NCBI GenBank assembly: GCA_963798455.1
Contig: CAWCTD010000004.1
Location: 1 to 64,000 of the forward strand
DNA length: 64,000 nt
Origin: CAWCTD01 sp963798455
GTDB taxonomy: Bacteria > Acidobacteriota > Terriglobia > Bryobacterales > Bryobacteraceae
Direction: 5' to 3'
Both the position numbers and the translations under genes were made by a program. The notes beneath the pieces are model-generated. The model was not told where the DNA came from. It saw only the letters and a program-made list of their open reading frames with translations, and did not search any database. How positions within the stretch are numbered: position 1 is the stretch's first letter; each line of letters opens with the position of its first letter. Below, piece by piece: positions 1 through 9,232 of the stretch.

Positions 1-2171
1 CGTGGAGGAAGAAGTCCTGGTTCAACGACCGGCGCTATGTGGCTGGAGTATCTTTCCATGCTCGCCGCCCAGCGGTTCAATGGTTCAGCCTCGACCTTGG
101 GAATCGGGTACGACTGCCCAGCGGGTCTGAGGGACACCTACTTCTACTTCGCTTGCCCACCGTTCCTGGCTTCCGTGCCGGGATAGGAACGTGGCCGGGC
201 GGCGGGCTTGCCCGACGCGGAGCGCGATCGCAACCTGGAAATGCTGCGCTTCATCAGCGACGAGGCCGAAGCGCGCGGGCTCCACTTCCAGTTGGGACTC
301 TGGACGCACGCATATCAGTGGCAGAACAGCCCTCGGGCGAATTACATCATCGAGGGTCTCACACCCGAGCGGCAGGGAGCGTACTGCCGGGATGCTCTCA
401 TACGGTGCTCGACGCCTGCCCGTCGATCCGGGGAGTGACGTTTCGCATCCACGGGGAAAGCGGTGTGGCTGAAGGGAACTACGACCTCTGGAGAACGATC
501 TTCGAGGGAATCGTGAAAACCGGGCGGCGCATCGAGATCGACATGCACGCCAAGGGCATGGACTTCAAGATGATCGACGTCGCCTTGTCCACGGGCATGC
601 CAGTCAACGTCTCGCCGAAATGCTGGCCGAGCACATGGGTCTGGCGTATCACCAGGCTGCCATACGCGAGCTGGAGATGCCGCCGCGCGGCCGCCAGGAT
701 GCGGGCTTCTTCTCGCTCAGCGGCGGGTCCCGCAGGTTCCTGCGCTACGGGTACGGCGACCTGCTGACGGAGGACCGCCGGTACGGCGTGTCGCATCGGC
801 TCTGGCCGGGACGCAACGCCTGTTGCTCTGCGGGAGACCCGAAGCTGGCCGCCGGTTACGGCCGGGCTTCCAGCTTCTGCGGCAGCGCCGGCATGGAGCT
901 TTGCGAGCCGCTCTTTTTTAAGGGACGCAAAGGATCAGGCCTCGCGGGCGGGCGTTGCGCCTACGCGGACAAGTCGCTCGATCCGCGCTGGGACTGGGAG
1001 AAGTACCTGTACACGTATCGCGTCTGGGGCCGTCTTCTCTACAACCCCGAGGCCGAGCCCGAGACGTGGCGGCGCCAGTTGCGGAAACAATTCCTGGGCG
1101 CCGCTCCGGCGGTGGAGGCGGCGCTCGCCAGCGCCGGCCGGATTCTGCCGCTGGTCACGACGGCGCACGGCGTCTCTGGCGCCAATAACGACTATTGGCG
1201 GAGATCTACACCAATCTGCCGATGGCGGAATCATCCAGACGGCCACCATATACCGACACGCCGGACCCCAAGAGGTTCGGCACTGTCTCGCCCTTCGACC
1301 CGGAGTTGTTCCTGACCACGGACGCGACCGCCGCGGAACTGCTCAAAGGGGATCGGAGCGGCCAATATTCGTCGGTTGAGGTGGCGCAGTGGCTGGAAGA
1401 CCTGGCTCTGAACGCGTCCACGCAACTGAGCCTAGCCGAATCGCAGGCGGGCGCGCGGAGCGCACCGAGTGGCGGCGGATGGCCATTGACGCCAGGATCC
1501 AGGCCGGGCTCGGGCTCTTTTTCGCCGGCAAGCTGAGGGCCGGCGTGCTCTACAGCATCTACAACACCACCGGCGACAGGAGCGCGCTGGAGCAAGCCAT
1601 CCAGGTGTACCGCGCCGCGCGCGCGGCCTGGGCCGATCTGGCGGAACTCGCCAAGGGGGTCTATGTGCCGGACATCACCGTGGGCGAACGGAACCTGCGA
1701 GGTCATTGGCTGGACCGGCTGGCAGCTTTCGACGCAGACATCGCCGACCTGGAGCAGCGGCTGGCGAAGCCCAGAACCGACCTGCCGGCCAGTGACGCTG
1801 ACCGCGTCCGCCAAGCGGTGCAGTCGGCCCTGGCGCGGCCACGGCGCGCTTCCCTGCCCTGGCGGCACAGGCCCCCACTCAGGTTCCAGCCGGGGCAGCC
1901 TCTGGCCGTTGAGTTGACGGTTTCTCGGGCCAAACCGCCATCTTCCGTCCGGCTGCATTATCGCCGCGTGAACCAGGCGGAGCGATATGAGGTCGCGGAG
2001 ATGAAGGCCCAGGGCGGAGTGTTCCACGCCGTGGTCCCAGGCGACTACACGAAGTCACCGTACCCGCTCGAGTACTACTTCACGGTTCACGACGGCGCGG
2101 CGGCATGGCTGCTGCCGGGGTTTGAAGCTACTTTGTCAAACCAGCCGTATTTCGTCGTGCGCCGGGCGTAG
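1..2171 (+). pseudogene. Disrupted large protein, unrecognised (barrel-like N-terminal part)
   Basis: The gene enters from before the window and can be followed across frames to the TAG at 2169-2171. The frame order is 3 (to about 39), 1, 3 (from about 402), 2 (from about 625), 1 (from about 1200) and 3 (from about 1455), with an in-frame TAG at 184-186. A compensated double shift is also likely near 811-835. The pieces join into one sensible protein, for example RNLEMLRFISDEAEARGLHF, GVTFRIHGESG and FGLFFAGKL-type helices near the end. The alternating strands and helices, and phrases such as EIDMHAKG, suggest a glycosidase-like (beta/alpha) barrel followed by a helical region and a C-terminal beta domain. 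I do not recognise the family with confidence. Four of the five single shifts look like loss of one base, so it is either a decayed gene or poor local sequence. Confidence 0.6.
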
Positions 2172-2172
2172 C

Positions 2173-3112
2173 CTACAGCGCACTGCGATACCACGCCAGG
2201 GTCCGCCGCAGGCCCTCTTCCAGGCTGAAGCGGGGGTTGAGTCCGAGATCTCGCACAGCCGCCGTTGTGTCGGCCTGAGAATGACGAACGTCGCCGGGCC
2301 GAGGCGGCCCGTGGCGGGCAGGGATCTTGACGCCCTCGATTCCTTGCAGGACTTCCCAAACCTGGTTCAGCGTGTACCGGTTGCCGTTGCCGGCGTTATA
2401 CAGACGGCCCGCAACGCCCGGAGCCCGCGCCGCCTTCAGGGTCACATCCACCACGTCCTCGACAAAGGTGAAGTCCCGCGAGTGCCCGCCGTCGCCGTAA
2501 ATGGTCGGCGTCATGCGCTCCAGCAGGCACTTAATAAAGACGGAGATCACACCGGAATAGGGGCTCGACGGATCCTGCCGCGGCCCGTACACATTGAAGT
2601 AACGCAACGCCACGGTTTCCACGCCGAAGCAGAGGTGGAAAACACGCGCGTAGTGCTCACCCGTCAGCTTCTGCGCGGCATAGGGGGACTTGGGATCGGG
2701 CGCCATACTCTCGACCTTCGGCAGTACGTCACTGCCCCCGTACGCGGAGGAGGAAGCGGCGTAGACCACGCGGCGAACGCCTCCCTCGGCGCAAGCCCGC
2801 AGCACATTGAACGTGCCGTCGATGTTGACCTGGTGGGAGGGCACGGGATCGGCGATCGAGCGCGGGACCGACGGGATGGCCGCCAGGTGAAACAACGTGT
2901 CGGCGTCGCGGACCAGGGGCGCCAGTTCGCCGTAGTCGCGGATGTCAGCGCGGTGGAACTCGATCGGACCGCCGCACGTCGTCCAGATTCTCTTCGTGAC
3001 CGGTGAGCAGGTTGTCGATCACCACCACTTGCCCGGCTCCCGCCGCGAGAAGTCCTCTCACCAGCGAGGAACCGATGAACCCGGCGCCGCCGGTTACCAC
3101 GTATTTGCTCAT
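2173..3112 (-). pseudogene. NAD-dependent sugar epimerase/dehydratase (UDP-glucose 4-epimerase type), frameshifted
   Basis: This is an extended short-chain dehydrogenase acting on nucleotide sugars. The N-terminus has the Rossmann motif TGGAGFIGSSL at residues 7-17. The remainder has HLAAIPSVPRS, a Ser in AASSSAYG, the catalytic YxxxK (YAAQK) and the substrate-loop RYFNVYGPRQ. The reading frame changes once near 2955-2962, after ENLDDV. The total span is 940 bases, which is exactly one base more than a 313-codon gene needs. The ATG at 3110-3112 overlaps the stop of the upstream sugar-isomerase-like gene (ATGA), so the two were an operon. Its likely role is supply of a nucleotide sugar for surface polysaccharide. 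Whether the shift is real or a read error is open. Confidence 0.8.
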
Positions 3113-3946
3113 GCTCTTATCTTCGCAATGACGGACTGCATGTGCCGCAGTGACTCGCTCATGATCCTTTCCGGGCCGAAAGAGAAATCGAAGGCTCTCG
3201 ACCGAGATCCAGCCGGTGTATCCGCGGCGGTGAAGGACTTCCAGGACAGGCAGGAAGTCATAGTCGCCGCAGCCGGGATGCTTGCCATCCCTCTCGTTGA
3301 CGTGGATGTGGCGGATCAGATCAAAGTAGCGGTCCACCAGAACGGCGTGCGGTTCTTTCTCCTCCACGGCGTTGTGCGTGTCGAACAGCGTCTTCACCCC
3401 CGGGCTATTGATCTCGCGGACAATCGCGGCGGCCTCCTCCAGCGTCGTGACGACGTCGGTTTGATCGGGAGAGAGGGCCTCGACCAGTATCGTGACTCCC
3501 CGCTCGCTGGCGTGGCCGGCCACTCCGGCCAATCCTTCCACGAAATGGCGGGTGGCCTCTTCCGGGCTGAGGCCACCGATCGAGGAGCGTTGCTGGGGCG
3601 ATCCAAAGACCATCACGCTGGCCGGGCCGAGATCCGCGCTGAGATCGACCAGCCTGCGGACGTAGTCCCAGCTCCACCGCCGCTGCGCCGGGTCGGGCGT
3701 GGTGACGTGCAGGGCCCTCGGAGTCGCAAGCAGCCAGTGAAGGCCGACGTAATGCAGCCCTTCCCCTTCGATCGCGGAGCGGTACTCCAGCCGCTTGGCA
3801 GGCTCCAAAGCGGCCGGATCCTGGCCGAGGGTAAAGGCGCCGATCTCCACGCCGGTGTAGCCGGCCGCCTTAACGGCTTGCACGGAGCCGGCGAAGGACC
3901 ACTCCCGAAAGATCTCGTTGCACACCGCGTGGCGAAACGCAGGCAC
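3109..3946 (-). pseudogene. Sugar phosphate isomerase/epimerase (xylose isomerase-like TIM barrel), one frameshift near the C-terminus
   Basis: This belongs to the AP-endonuclease-2/xylose isomerase-like TIM-barrel family, which acts on keto sugars with a bound metal. Visible metal-site strands are TILVEALSP, KTLFDTHNA, HIHVNERDG and the terminal WISVES. The frame is intact from the GTG at 3944-3946 to about 3200. Skipping one base there gives FDFSFGPERIMSESLRHMQ and a TGA at 3109-3111, the expected family C-terminus. The span of 838 bases is one more than 279 codons. Without that correction the frame runs on into the epimerase and would look like a false fusion. Its stop overlaps the epimerase start by four bases. 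Confidence 0.75.
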
Positions 3947-3962
3947 CGCTTCGTCTCCCTAT

Positions 3963-4071
3963 TAGCCCGTGGTGAAAGTGAGTTGAGGGGTCGTATGGTG
4001 CCAATTTCGGGAATTTCGTAGCCTGTCCCCGAAATTGAAATTCCCGAAATTCGTCACTTTCACCACGGGCT
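3963..4071. repeat. 109-bp nested palindromic element (MITE- or REP-like)
   Basis: The outer arms are perfect 18-bp inverted repeats, 3964-3981 (AGCCCGTGGTGAAAGTGA) and 4054-4071. Inside them lie perfect 15-bp inverted repeats, 4003-4017 (AATTTCGGGAATTTC) and 4037-4051. CCTAT occurs on both sides, at 3958-3962 and 4072-4076, which looks like a 5-bp target duplication if the element spans 3963-4071. It contains no coding capacity. It lies between the start of the isomerase-like gene and the 3' end of the glycosyltransferase gene, and overlaps neither. The transcript would fold into a long two-part hairpin. I see no second copy in this window. Confidence 0.75.
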
Positions 4072-4072
4072 C

Positions 4073-5483
4073 CTATCCTGTCTTACGAGCGACAGCCACC
4101 AGCGACAGGCCGCGCCACGGCAGCAGGCCATCCACCCGCCGCCAGAACCAGACCGTCTTGTCGAACAGTTTCAGTGTAACCTTGCTGATGTAGCGCCGGC
4201 CGAACAGCTTGCCGGAGAGCCACCAGGCCGGCGCGCCGATCTTGTTCAACTGATGCACCTGCTCGACCAGGAAGCCGGCCTGCTCCAGCAGGGCGCACAA
4301 CTCCCGCACTGTGAAACGCCGCTTATGTCCCAGGGTACGGTCGATCCCGGCAAACAGGCCGGGGCCCTGCGGGACGAGCACCAGCAGCACCCCGCCGGCG
4401 AGAAGGGAGTCGTGCAGGGCCGCGAGCAGGTCGAAAGGACGTTCGAGGTATTCGAGCACGTTCAGACAGAGGGCTGTGTCGAAGGTCCGCTCCAGCCCTT
4501 TGAGAGCCGCCGGATCTTGCGGGTCCAGACGGCGCACGCTGACGTTCGGCGTGCGCAGGAAGCGGTTGTGCAGGGCGTGGAGGTAGAGCGGGTCCTTCTC
4601 GGCGGCGATGTAGTGAAGCGTCTTGCCCATCAGCCGGGCGGTGATGTTGCCGATGCCCGCGCCGATCTCCAAGCACCGAGTCGCCGATATAGGGCCGAAG
4701 TACGCGGGCCATCCAGCTCAGGTACTGCGGCGTGCCGGTCATGTTGTTCAGCAGGCCGCGGCCGTAAGGCTCGGCGTACAGGTCGTCGATCAGCCAGAAG
4801 TGAAGGATCGTCGCCAGCGCCTTGATCCCGTCCTTCCAGCCGATCTTCTTGCCTTCCTCGTAGGTCCGGCCGTGATAGCTGATCGGGACCTCGTAGATCC
4901 GCAGGTTCCGCTTGGCCGCACTTCATCACGATCTCGGGCTCGAAGCCGAACCGGTTGGAGCGGATGGGAATGCTCTTCAGCAGATCGGTGCGGAAGACCT
5001 TGTAGCAGGTCTCCATGTCGGTCAGGTCGAGGTTGCAGAAGACGTTGGAGATCGCGTGAGGTATCGGTTGATCATCGTATGGCGGTACGGCAACACGCGC
5101 CTCTGCCCGCCGGCGAGGTAACGCGAGCCGAAGACCGCGTCGGCGTGGCCGTCCAGCAGCGGCTTCAGCAGACGAGGATATTCGGAGGGATCGTATTCCA
5201 GGTCGGCGTCCTGCACGATGCAGAAATCGCCGGTGGCGTGCTGGACGGCGGTCCGCAGCGCCGCGCCCTTGCCGCGGTTGACCTCGTGCCGGAACAACCG
5301 GATGCGGGGTTCGGAGGCCGCCAGGCGCTGAAGGATGTCCCAGCTCCCGTCCGTGGAGCGGTCGTCGACAACGATCAGCTCCCGGTCCATGTTCTCCGGC
5401 AGCGCAGCCGCCAGCACCTGCGACAGGCTGCGTTCGACGACCGTGCGTTCGTTATAGACCGGGATCAGGATCGAGAGCTTCAC
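4073..5483 (-). pseudogene. Bifunctional family 2 glycosyltransferase / class I SAM methyltransferase, frameshifted
   Basis: The N-terminal part is a GT-A family 2 glycosyltransferase: LSILIPVYNERTVVERSL, VVDDRSTDGS, a DADLEYDP metal motif and GSRYLAGG. It is followed by FGFEPEIVMK and YHGRTYEEGKKIGWKDGIKA, typical of dolichol-phosphate-mannose-synthase-like enzymes. The C-terminal part is a SAM methyltransferase with EIGAGIGNI and a CLNVLEYL motif. Frame changes lie near 5048, 4917 and 4677 (apparently -1, +1 and +1 base). The span of 1411 bases is one more than 470 codons, matching that net. The fused arrangement is known in acidobacterial and other genomes. Its probable role is modification of a lipid-linked or surface sugar. 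The last methyltransferase segment (4073-4672) is clean. Confidence 0.75.
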
Positions 5484-5554
5484 ACGAACCCCTCAGTATA
5501 TCCGGTGACACAGTCCGGGGGCCGAGGTAATGAGCCTCGCCGTTCCCCAGGGGC

Positions 5555-5583
5555 TTGCATGGGAAGCAGCCATAATGTATCTT
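5555..5583 (+). promoter_or_regulatory. Possible promoter of the mazEF-like pair
   Basis: TTGCAT (5555-5560) and TATCTT (5578-5583) are separated by 17 bases, each matching the sigma-70 consensus at four of six positions. They lie 56 bases upstream of the antitoxin start. This is motif matching only. Confidence 0.3.
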
Positions 5584-5638
5584 CATTGTAGAAACATGCT
5601 CTGAGCCGTCGCGGGGCCGTGTGGAGGAAGGAGCCGGC

Positions 5639-5881
5639 ATGAACGTTACCGTTCAACGTTGGGGGAACAGCCTTGCAGTGCGGATACCGAAGGCCGTGGC
5701 TGTTGAATCCGGCCTGGAGGATGGGACGATTGTGGATCTCAAGCCCGTGAAAGGAAAGGTCATCCTCCTGCCTTTACGCCCTCGGCAGTACAGTCTGGCC
5801 GAGCTTCTGGCTGGGGTGACGGACGTGAACCGACACCACGAGATCGAGACCGGCGCTCCGGTGGGCGGGGAGTCGTGGTGA
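5639..5881 (+). CDS. mazE: MazE-type AbrB/SpoVT antitoxin
   Basis: An 80-residue antitoxin. The first 45 residues form the swapped-hairpin DNA-binding domain: VQRWGNSLAVRIPKAVAVES is the classic MazE start (MxVxxWGNSLxxRIP). The C-terminal tail (SLAELLAGVTDVNRHHEIETG) should wrap the toxin. The ATG at 5639 follows a strong GGAGGAAGGAG site at 5 bases. The gene overlaps the downstream toxin by 7 bases, so the pair is translationally coupled. By family knowledge the complex represses its own promoter. The symbol denotes family, not orthology to the E. coli gene. Confidence 0.85.
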   Translation: MNVTVQRWGNSLAVRIPKAVAVESGLEDGTIVDLKPVKGKVILLPLRPRQYSLAELLAGVTDVNRHHEIETGAPVGGESW

Positions 5882-6216
5882 AGCGCTGGACACCCGAACG
5901 CGGCCTGGCTATCTGGATCGACATGAATCCGCAGAGCGGCCACGAACAGAGAGGCCGGCGCCCGGCGCTGGTGCTCTCCCCGGCGGCTTACAACACCAGA
6001 GCCGGGCTGGCCCTCTTGTGCCCGATCACCAGCCAGATCAAAGGGTATCCGTTCGAGGTGCCCATCCCAGAAGGGCTCAAAGCCCGGGGCGCCGTCCTGT
6101 CGGATCAGGTAAAGAGCCTGGACTGGAGAGCGCGCGACGTGGCGCCCATTTGCAGGCTGCCCGACGATACCGTACAAGAAGTCCTCGCGAAGCTGGCGAC
6201 CCTGCTCCACCCATGA
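5875..6216 (+). CDS. mazF: MazF-type endoribonuclease toxin
   Basis: A 113-residue PemK/MazF fold protein. It shows the opening GLAIWIDMNPQSGHEQRGRRPALVLS (given here as its pieces WIDMNPQ and GHEQRGRRPALV), then CPITSQIKGYPFEV and AVLSDQVKSLDWRAR, which are the standard conserved blocks carrying the catalytic Arg and Ser/Thr. Members cleave single-stranded RNA at short sequences and are neutralised by the MazE-like partner. The GTG at 5875 or the next GTG at 5878 may initiate; the latter would give a GTGA overlap with the antitoxin stop. Length and motifs are intact, so it should be active. Confidence 0.87.
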   Translation: MVKRWTPERGLAIWIDMNPQSGHEQRGRRPALVLSPAAYNTRAGLALLCPITSQIKGYPFEVPIPEGLKARGAVLSDQVKSLDWRARDVAPICRLPDDTVQEVLAKLATLLHP

Positions 6217-6309
6217 AGCGTGGCCGCCAAGCCGCGGGCTTGTCCAGCGGCAGTTTTCCAGGCTGTCAAGCCGTTCCAATTTGCCCGGAGATGTGGTACC
6301 AGTAGAGAC

Positions 6310-6762
6310 ATGCTTCGCGATCGGGCGCTCGTGCCATTGTCGCAGCAGCACCACAACGCATTGGCTTTGTGCGTCCTGACCGACCGCAGCCTGGAGAAAG
6401 ACGCCTCCCCGGAGACCGTGGCGCGCTTCGCCGCCCGGGCCGTCGGCCGGTATGATCTGGAGATCTCGAACCACTTCGCCATCGAGGAAGAGATCGTGTT
6501 TCCAGCGATCGAGCAGGAACTGGGCGCCCAGCCTATCGTCGCGGATCTGGCCGCCGAGCACCGCCAATTGGAGAAGATCGTCGACCATCTCCGGGTGGCT
6601 CCGGACACCGAGACACTGCGCGAGTTCAGCGCGCTTCTCCGCAAGCACATCCGGCGCGAGGAGAACGAGCTGTTCGAGGCCATACAGCAGCGTATCCCCC
6701 GGAAGGTCCTCGATGCGTTGGGCGCGGAGATAGACACCAAGGCAGTTCGCATCCCCCTGTGA
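6310..6762 (+). CDS. Hemerythrin HHE-domain protein
   Basis: A 150-residue four-helix protein of the hemerythrin cation-binding family. The di-iron ligand pattern is visible: HHNAL near residue 14, NHFAIEEEIVFPAIE near residues 55-69, AEHRQLE near 84 and RKHIRREENELFE near 116. Such proteins bind O2, NO or iron, or act as stress sensors; the substrate cannot be told from sequence. The ATG at 6310 is chosen because the residues upstream in that frame resemble no family member. It ends 3 bases before purC, but no functional link to purine synthesis is apparent. Confidence 0.75.
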   Translation: MLRDRALVPLSQQHHNALALCVLTDRSLEKDASPETVARFAARAVGRYDLEISNHFAIEEEIVFPAIEQELGAQPIVADLAAEHRQLEKIVDHLRVAPDTETLREFSALLRKHIRREENELFEAIQQRIPRKVLDALGAEIDTKAVRIPL

Positions 6763-6765
6763 CTT

Positions 6766-7668
6766 ATGGAGCAAAGCACGAATTCGAAAATCCTGCTTCA
6801 GACCGACCTCCCCGGCGTTCCGCTTCTCGGACGCGGGAAGGTGCGCGACGTCTACGCGCTGGACGACAAGCTGCTCATTATCGCCAGCGACCGGATCTCG
6901 GCCTTTGACTACATACTCGCCACCGGCATCCCCCACAAAGGCCGAATCCTCACCCAACTGTCGGTGTTCTGGTTCGATTTTCTGAGCGCTTTGACGCCAA
7001 CTCACTTCCTGACGGCCAACGTGGAGCAGTATCCCGAACCGCTCGGCCGGTACAGGGACCAGATCGAAGGCCGTTCGATGTTGGTGAAGCGCGCCAAGAT
7101 GATGGACATGGAGTGCGTGGCGCGCGGATACCTGGCGGGTTCCGGCTGGAACGAATACCGCCAGACCGGCGCCGTGTGCGGCATTCCGCTGCCCTCCGGT
7201 TTGAAGGAAAGCGACCGGCTTCCGGAGCCGCTCTTCACCCCCGCCACCAAGGCCCAGACCGGGCACGACGAGAACATTCCCTTCGAGCGGGTCGTGGCGA
7301 TGGTGGGCAAGGACCTGGCGGAGCGGCTCCGCGCGCTGACCCTCGGGATCTACTCCAAGGCCGCCCGCTATGCCGAGACGCGGGGCGTCATCATCGCCGA
7401 CACGAAGTTCGAGTTCGGCCTGATCGGCGACACCCTGATTCTGGCCGACGAGGTGCTGACGCCGGATTCCTCGCGGTTCTGGCCGCGCGAGACATACAGC
7501 CCGGGCGGACCCCAGCCGTCCTACGACAAGCAATACGTAAGGGATTACCTGGAGTCGATCCGTTGGAACAAGCAGCCGCCAGCGCCGGCGCTGCCGCCCG
7601 ACGTGGCGGCCAGGACGGGCGAGAAGTACTTCGACGCCTACAAGGCACTCACTGGAAAGACTCTTTGA
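6766..7668 (+). CDS. purC: Phosphoribosylaminoimidazole-succinocarboxamide synthase
   Basis: SAICAR synthetase joins CAIR and aspartate using ATP in de novo purine synthesis. At 300 residues it is the longer type of the family. Visible motifs are GRGKVRDVYAL (nucleotide loop, residues 22-32), ASDRISAFD, VECxARGYLAGSGW-like ECVARGYLAGSGWNEY, TKAQTGHDENI and IADTKFEFG, followed by EVLTPDSSRFWP. The ATG at 6766 follows the hemerythrin gene by 3 bases. Its stop overlaps the downstream TTG start (TTGA), so purC and the CvpA-like gene are co-translated. Confidence 0.96.
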   Translation: MEQSTNSKILLQTDLPGVPLLGRGKVRDVYALDDKLLIIASDRISAFDYILATGIPHKGRILTQLSVFWFDFLSALTPTHFLTANVEQYPEPLGRYRDQIEGRSMLVKRAKMMDMECVARGYLAGSGWNEYRQTGAVCGIPLPSGLKESDRLPEPLFTPATKAQTGHDENIPFERVVAMVGKDLAERLRALTLGIYSKAARYAETRGVIIADTKFEFGLIGDTLILADEVLTPDSSRFWPRETYSPGGPQPSYDKQYVRDYLESIRWNKQPPAPALPPDVAARTGEKYFDAYKALTGKTL

Positions 7669-8231
7669 ACTGGCTCGACATTGTTCTGCTGCTGGTCCTT
7701 GCGGCCTCCTTTGTCAGCGGGGTAGCGAAAGGATTCGCCAAGCTGGCGATCGGGCTTGCTTCGGCCATCCTCGGCTTCCTTTTTGCGCTTTGGTTTTACG
7801 GGACCGCGGGCTCGTTCCTGCTCCCCTACGTGAGCCACAAAGGCATTGCGAACTTCATCGGCTTCGTGGCGATCTTCACTGGCATCCTGGTGCTGGGAGC
7901 GCTGACCGGCAAGCTGCTGGGCATACTGTTCAAGTGGGTGGGCCTGAGCTGGCTCGACCGGCTTCTGGGGGGTGTGTTCGGCCTGCTGCGCGGCGTGGTG
8001 TTCGCCATCGCCCTGGTGCTGGCTCTCCTGGCATTCTCACCCAATCCCCCGCCCCGTTCGGTGGTGGAGTCGCGCCTGGCTCCCTACGTGATCGACACCG
8101 CCCGCATCTGCGCCAACCTGGCGCCGCGTGAGGTGCGCGAGGCGGTGTCCGAGAGTTACCAGAAAGTGAAAGACGCCTGGGCGGAGCTGATGGAGAAGGT
8201 GCACAAAGGCAAGACCGATCGGAGCATTTAG
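7665..8231 (+). CDS. cvpA: CvpA family inner-membrane protein
   Basis: A 188-residue protein beginning LNWLDIVLLLVLAASFVSG, the hallmark of CvpA/colicin V production proteins. Four membrane segments are visible at about residues 3-20, 28-48, 60-82 and 100-120, with a charged cytoplasmic or periplasmic tail. In E. coli cvpA lies by purF and affects envelope stress, and purine linkage is common in the family; here it overlaps purC by four bases (TTGA), which decides the TTG start. The molecular function is unresolved in the family. Confidence 0.8.
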   Translation: MNWLDIVLLLVLAASFVSGVAKGFAKLAIGLASAILGFLFALWFYGTAGSFLLPYVSHKGIANFIGFVAIFTGILVLGALTGKLLGILFKWVGLSWLDRLLGGVFGLLRGVVFAIALVLALLAFSPNPPPRSVVESRLAPYVIDTARICANLAPREVREAVSESYQKVKDAWAELMEKVHKGKTDRSI

Positions 8232-8251
8232 GGTGGATGCTAGGATGAAGC

Positions 8252-8932
8252 TTGGCCATTGACCTGATCATTTTTGACCTGGACGGAACACTGGTCGACT
8301 CCAAGCGGGATCTGGCGCAATCGGTAAACGCGACCCGCAAGCGCTTTGGGCTGCCATCGATCGAGAACGACCTTGTCTATTCCTACGTCGGCAACGGCGC
8401 GCCGGTGCTGATCCGCAAGGCCCTGGGCCCGGACTACGGCGACGCGGAGATCCAGAAGGCTCTGGAGTACTTCCTGGGATATTACCGCGAGCACATGCTC
8501 GACGACACGACGCTCTACCCCGGCGTCCGTGAGTCGCTGGACCGGCTGAGGGACGAGGGCGTGCGCCTCAGCGTGCTCACCAACAAGCCCGTCCACTTCA
8601 GCCGCGAAATCCTGGCCGGTCTGGGCGTGAGCGGCCACTTCTTCCGCGTTTACGGGGGCAACAGCTTCGAGCAGAAGAAGCCGGACCCGATAGGGGTCTA
8701 CGCCCTGCTCTCGGAGTCCGGAGTGCCCAGGGAAAAGGCCATGATCGTTGGCGACAGCGCGGTGGATGTGCTGACGGCGCGCAACGCCGGGCTTGCGGTT
8801 TGCGGCGTCACATACGGGTTCCAGCCCGAGACACTTCGGGAGCAGCCGCCCGACTTCACCGTGGACCGCATGGAGCAACTGGCGGATATGCTGATCGCCG
8901 AACGCCGGCCGAAAGGAGAACCAGAATCGTGA
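8252..8932 (+). CDS. gph: HAD-superfamily phosphatase, phosphoglycolate phosphatase-like
   Basis: A 226-residue HAD subfamily IA hydrolase. Motif I is FDLDGTLVDS (residues 8-17), with nucleophile Asp and acid Asp two residues later. The helical cap follows, then VLTNKP (motif II), KKPDP with the motif III lysine, and VGDSAVDVLTARNAG (motif IV). These are the Gph-type spacing and phrases; 2-phosphoglycolate is the likely but not proven substrate. The start is TTG at 8252 after AGGATGAAGC. The stop overlaps the next small gene (GTGA). Confidence 0.85.
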   Translation: MAIDLIIFDLDGTLVDSKRDLAQSVNATRKRFGLPSIENDLVYSYVGNGAPVLIRKALGPDYGDAEIQKALEYFLGYYREHMLDDTTLYPGVRESLDRLRDEGVRLSVLTNKPVHFSREILAGLGVSGHFFRVYGGNSFEQKKPDPIGVYALLSESGVPREKAMIVGDSAVDVLTARNAGLAVCGVTYGFQPETLREQPPDFTVDRMEQLADMLIAERRPKGEPES

Positions 8933-9099
8933 ATCATAAGCCTGGCACCGAGGTACCCGCAGACGGAGTGTATTGGTGCACCGTGTGCAAGCGGCCCGAG
9001 CGTTTCCAGAAGGGGCAGCAGTTCCCCGAGTGCAGAAACATGTGCGGGCGGGGCTACTGGCAGCTCGTCAAGACGCCCGACACCCCCGCGCAGGGCTGA
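8929..9099 (+). CDS. Small cysteine-rich (zinc-ribbon-like) protein, YjzC-like
   Basis: A 56-residue protein with GTEVPADGVYWCTVCKRPE followed by FPECRNMCGRGYW. CxxC (about residues 18-21) and CxxxC (about 36-40) make one plausible zinc site. The pattern resembles small YjzC-type proteins (G-x-x-x-P-x-x-G-x-Y-x-C). The GTG start at 8929 overlaps the phosphatase stop by four bases, so the two are translationally coupled. No function is assigned. Confidence 0.65.
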   Translation: MNHKPGTEVPADGVYWCTVCKRPERFQKGQQFPECRNMCGRGYWQLVKTPDTPAQG

Positions 9100-9232
9100 G
9101 CCCGAGTCCTCAGGCCATTGTTGTTCCCCACAGTGGGCGTTTAGTTAGAGCCCTTGTAGTATACTGAGTCACGGCGTTGGCACCATTCGGGTGGAGTTCC
9201 CGCGGGACGTCAGCCGCGCCTGGAGGTCCACC

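Noticed and set aside
2945..3946. A single open frame that reads as a TIM barrel fused to a Rossmann N-terminus
   Set aside because: Skipping one base near 3200 restores the expected isomerase C-terminus with a stop overlapping the epimerase ATG, so the fusion is a frameshift artefact.
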